From the NCBI RefSeq assembly GCF_024606225.1, contig NZ_JAGRPU010000001.1, positions 310,001-374,000 on the forward strand: a DNA stretch of 64,000 nt, given 5' to 3'. Source of the DNA: Endozoicomonas sp. ISHI1 (GTDB lineage Bacteria; Pseudomonadota; Gammaproteobacteria; Pseudomonadales; Endozoicomonadaceae). Each line of letters opens with the position of its first letter. Position 1 is the first letter of the stretch. Below the pieces are notes generated by a model that worked only from the letters and a program-made list of their open reading frames with translations, ran no database searches and was not told where the DNA came from. A program made the translations under genes and the position numbers. Below, piece by piece: positions 62,939-64,000 of this stretch.

Positions 62939-63099
62939 AGCAACAGATAAATAACCATGATGTGTAACTTTGCTGAGGTCTTTCTACCAGAGTACTCATG
63001 CAACCCAAAGTTCTGGTGCAGACAGACCTACAGACCGTCGTTGAAAATATTTACAATCCCATAAGTTACACAGTCGAGAGAAATAGTACAAACCCGAAT

Positions 63100-64000
63100 C
63101 TACGATCCATGCAAATGAGCATGTATCTGTTCTGCCAGCTTCTGGCTGATACCCTCGACTTTTGCCAGCTCATCTAACGACGCGTTCATTACGCCATGAC
63201 GCCCCCCAAAGAACTTGAGCAATGCCGAGCGACGCTTGGCTCCAACTCCCGGAATATCTTCCAGAGTTGATCGTTTTCTGGCAACACTGCGCTTTTGTCG
63301 GTGGCCGGTAATGGCAAACCTGTGCGCTTCGTCCCGTATATGTTGAATCAGCAGCAGAGCGCCATCTTTTTCCAATGCGGGCAGCTCCTTGCCCTTATAA
63401 ATCAGTGTCTCAAGACCTGGTTTTCTGGAAACCCCTTTGGCGACACCCAATAAAGGAATATGCTGGAGAGATAACTCGTACATGACGTCCTCTGCCATGC
63501 TCAACTGCCCCTTACCGCCATCAATCAATATCAGATCCGGTGTATTCTCAGGCTGCCCGGTCAGGCTTTTATAACGCTTATGCAAGGCTTTCTTCATGGC
63601 GGCATAATCATCACCAGGCTCAATACCTGTTATGTTGAAACGCCGATACTGGCTTTTGTCGGGCCCTTCCTGATTAAACACAACACAGGAGGCAACCGTT
63701 GCCTCACCCATGGTATGACTGATATCAAAGCATTCAAACCGGGTTAACGGTTCTTTCAGCTTCAGCAGCCTACCCAATTGCTCTGTGCGCTTGCGTTGAT
63801 GGGTTTTACCAGCCAACTCAGACTGAAGGCTCGTCTGTGCATTTTTATCTGCCAGCTTCAACCAATCCTGTCGTTCGCCCCTGACCCGATGCTTGATTTT
63901 GACACTTTTACCCGACAACTGACTGATTCCCTGTTCAAGTACCTCGTGATCTTCCACGACAATAGGCAGGATAATCTCGGAGGGAAAATTTCGACTATTG
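63100..64000 (-). CDS. uvrC: UvrC excinuclease subunit, C-terminal part
   Basis: The C-terminal 300 residues of UvrC; the N-terminal part, including the GIY-YIG domain, lies beyond the right edge. Visible: RFECFDISHTMGEATVASCV, GDDYAAMKKAL, PDLILIDGGKGQL of the RNase H-like nuclease domain, RDEAHRFAITGHRQKR, and the terminal helix-hairpin-helix pair LEDIPGVGAKRRSALLKFFG and LAKVEGISQKLAEQIHAHL. It acts with UvrA and UvrB in nucleotide excision repair. It is chromosomal backbone beside the element. Stop TAG at 63100. Confidence 0.95.
   Translation of the reverse strand, partial: NSRNFPSEIILPIVVEDHEVLEQGISQLSGKSVKIKHRVRGERQDWLKLADKNAQTSLQSELAGKTHQRKRTEQLGRLLKLKEPLTRFECFDISHTMGEATVASCVVFNQEGPDKSQYRRFNITGIEPGDDYAAMKKALHKRYKSLTGQPENTPDLILIDGGKGQLSMAEDVMYELSLQHIPLLGVAKGVSRKPGLETLIYKGKELPALEKDGALLLIQHIRDEAHRFAITGHRQKRSVARKRSTLEDIPGVGAKRRSALLKFFGGRHGVMNASLDELAKVEGISQKLAEQIHAHLHGS

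Overview
The window comes from a gammaproteobacterium. At the right edge is the conserved block uvrC - pgsA - tRNA-Gly(GCC) - tRNA-Cys(GCA) - tRNA-Leu(TAA), all on the minus strand, in the same order as uvrC-pgsA-glyW-cysT-leuZ of enterobacteria. Moderate GC, many decayed insertion sequences and the style of the conjugation genes would fit a marine Oceanospirillales/Endozoicomonas-type bacterium, but that is only a guess. Almost everything left of the tRNA-Leu gene (about 1-61,740) is accessory DNA and looks like one large integrated conjugative element (or several nested ones). A tyrosine integrase and an AlpA-like excisionase lie directly beside tRNA-Leu. The opposite attachment site was not found in the window.

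Region 1-2,273 is a junkyard: the N-terminal part of an 'integrase_1'-type recombinase running off the left edge, a broken IS21 istA fragment, and non-coding DNA. Region 2,274-28,318 is a DNA-phosphorothioate (PT) defence island. It has a plus-strand arm, dptF-dptG-dptH (PT-dependent restriction type), a DUF4007-like protein, a 1494-residue P-loop ATPase and the cysteine desulfurase sspA. It also has a minus-strand arm: M15-peptidase-like protein, small protein, PT-associated methyltransferase, sspB (DUF4007 nickase), sspC (ATPase), sspD (ATP pyrophosphatase), then GIY-YIG nuclease and DndB. The modification side is therefore the single-strand Ssp type, and its restriction side is an FGH cassette extended by a second DUF4007 + giant ATPase pair. 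That double arrangement is the most interesting feature of the window.

Region 28,315-34,719 holds a junction of two broken housekeeping genes (HIT protein and Mut7-C RNase), a frameshifted primase/helicase-type plasmid replication gene with a possible antisense RNA at its start, a cupin gene and a PAS/LuxR-type regulator.

Region 34,720-61,501 is an F-type conjugation module in one main plus-strand run: traH, traG, traC, a DnaQ-like exonuclease, a TrbC-TraU fusion, traN, then a three-gene cargo operon (winged-helix regulator, AbiEii/MosT-like nucleotidyltransferase, PP2C-like phosphatase), a divergent PIN toxin-antitoxin pair, traL, traE, a ygjV insertion, traK (frameshifted in an A-run), traB, traV, traA, a short MOBH-type traI, traD, a DUF4400 gene, traF, xis, and the convergent integrase. 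Frameshifts in traK and in the replication gene, and an altered HD motif in TraI, suggest a partly decayed element or sequence errors.
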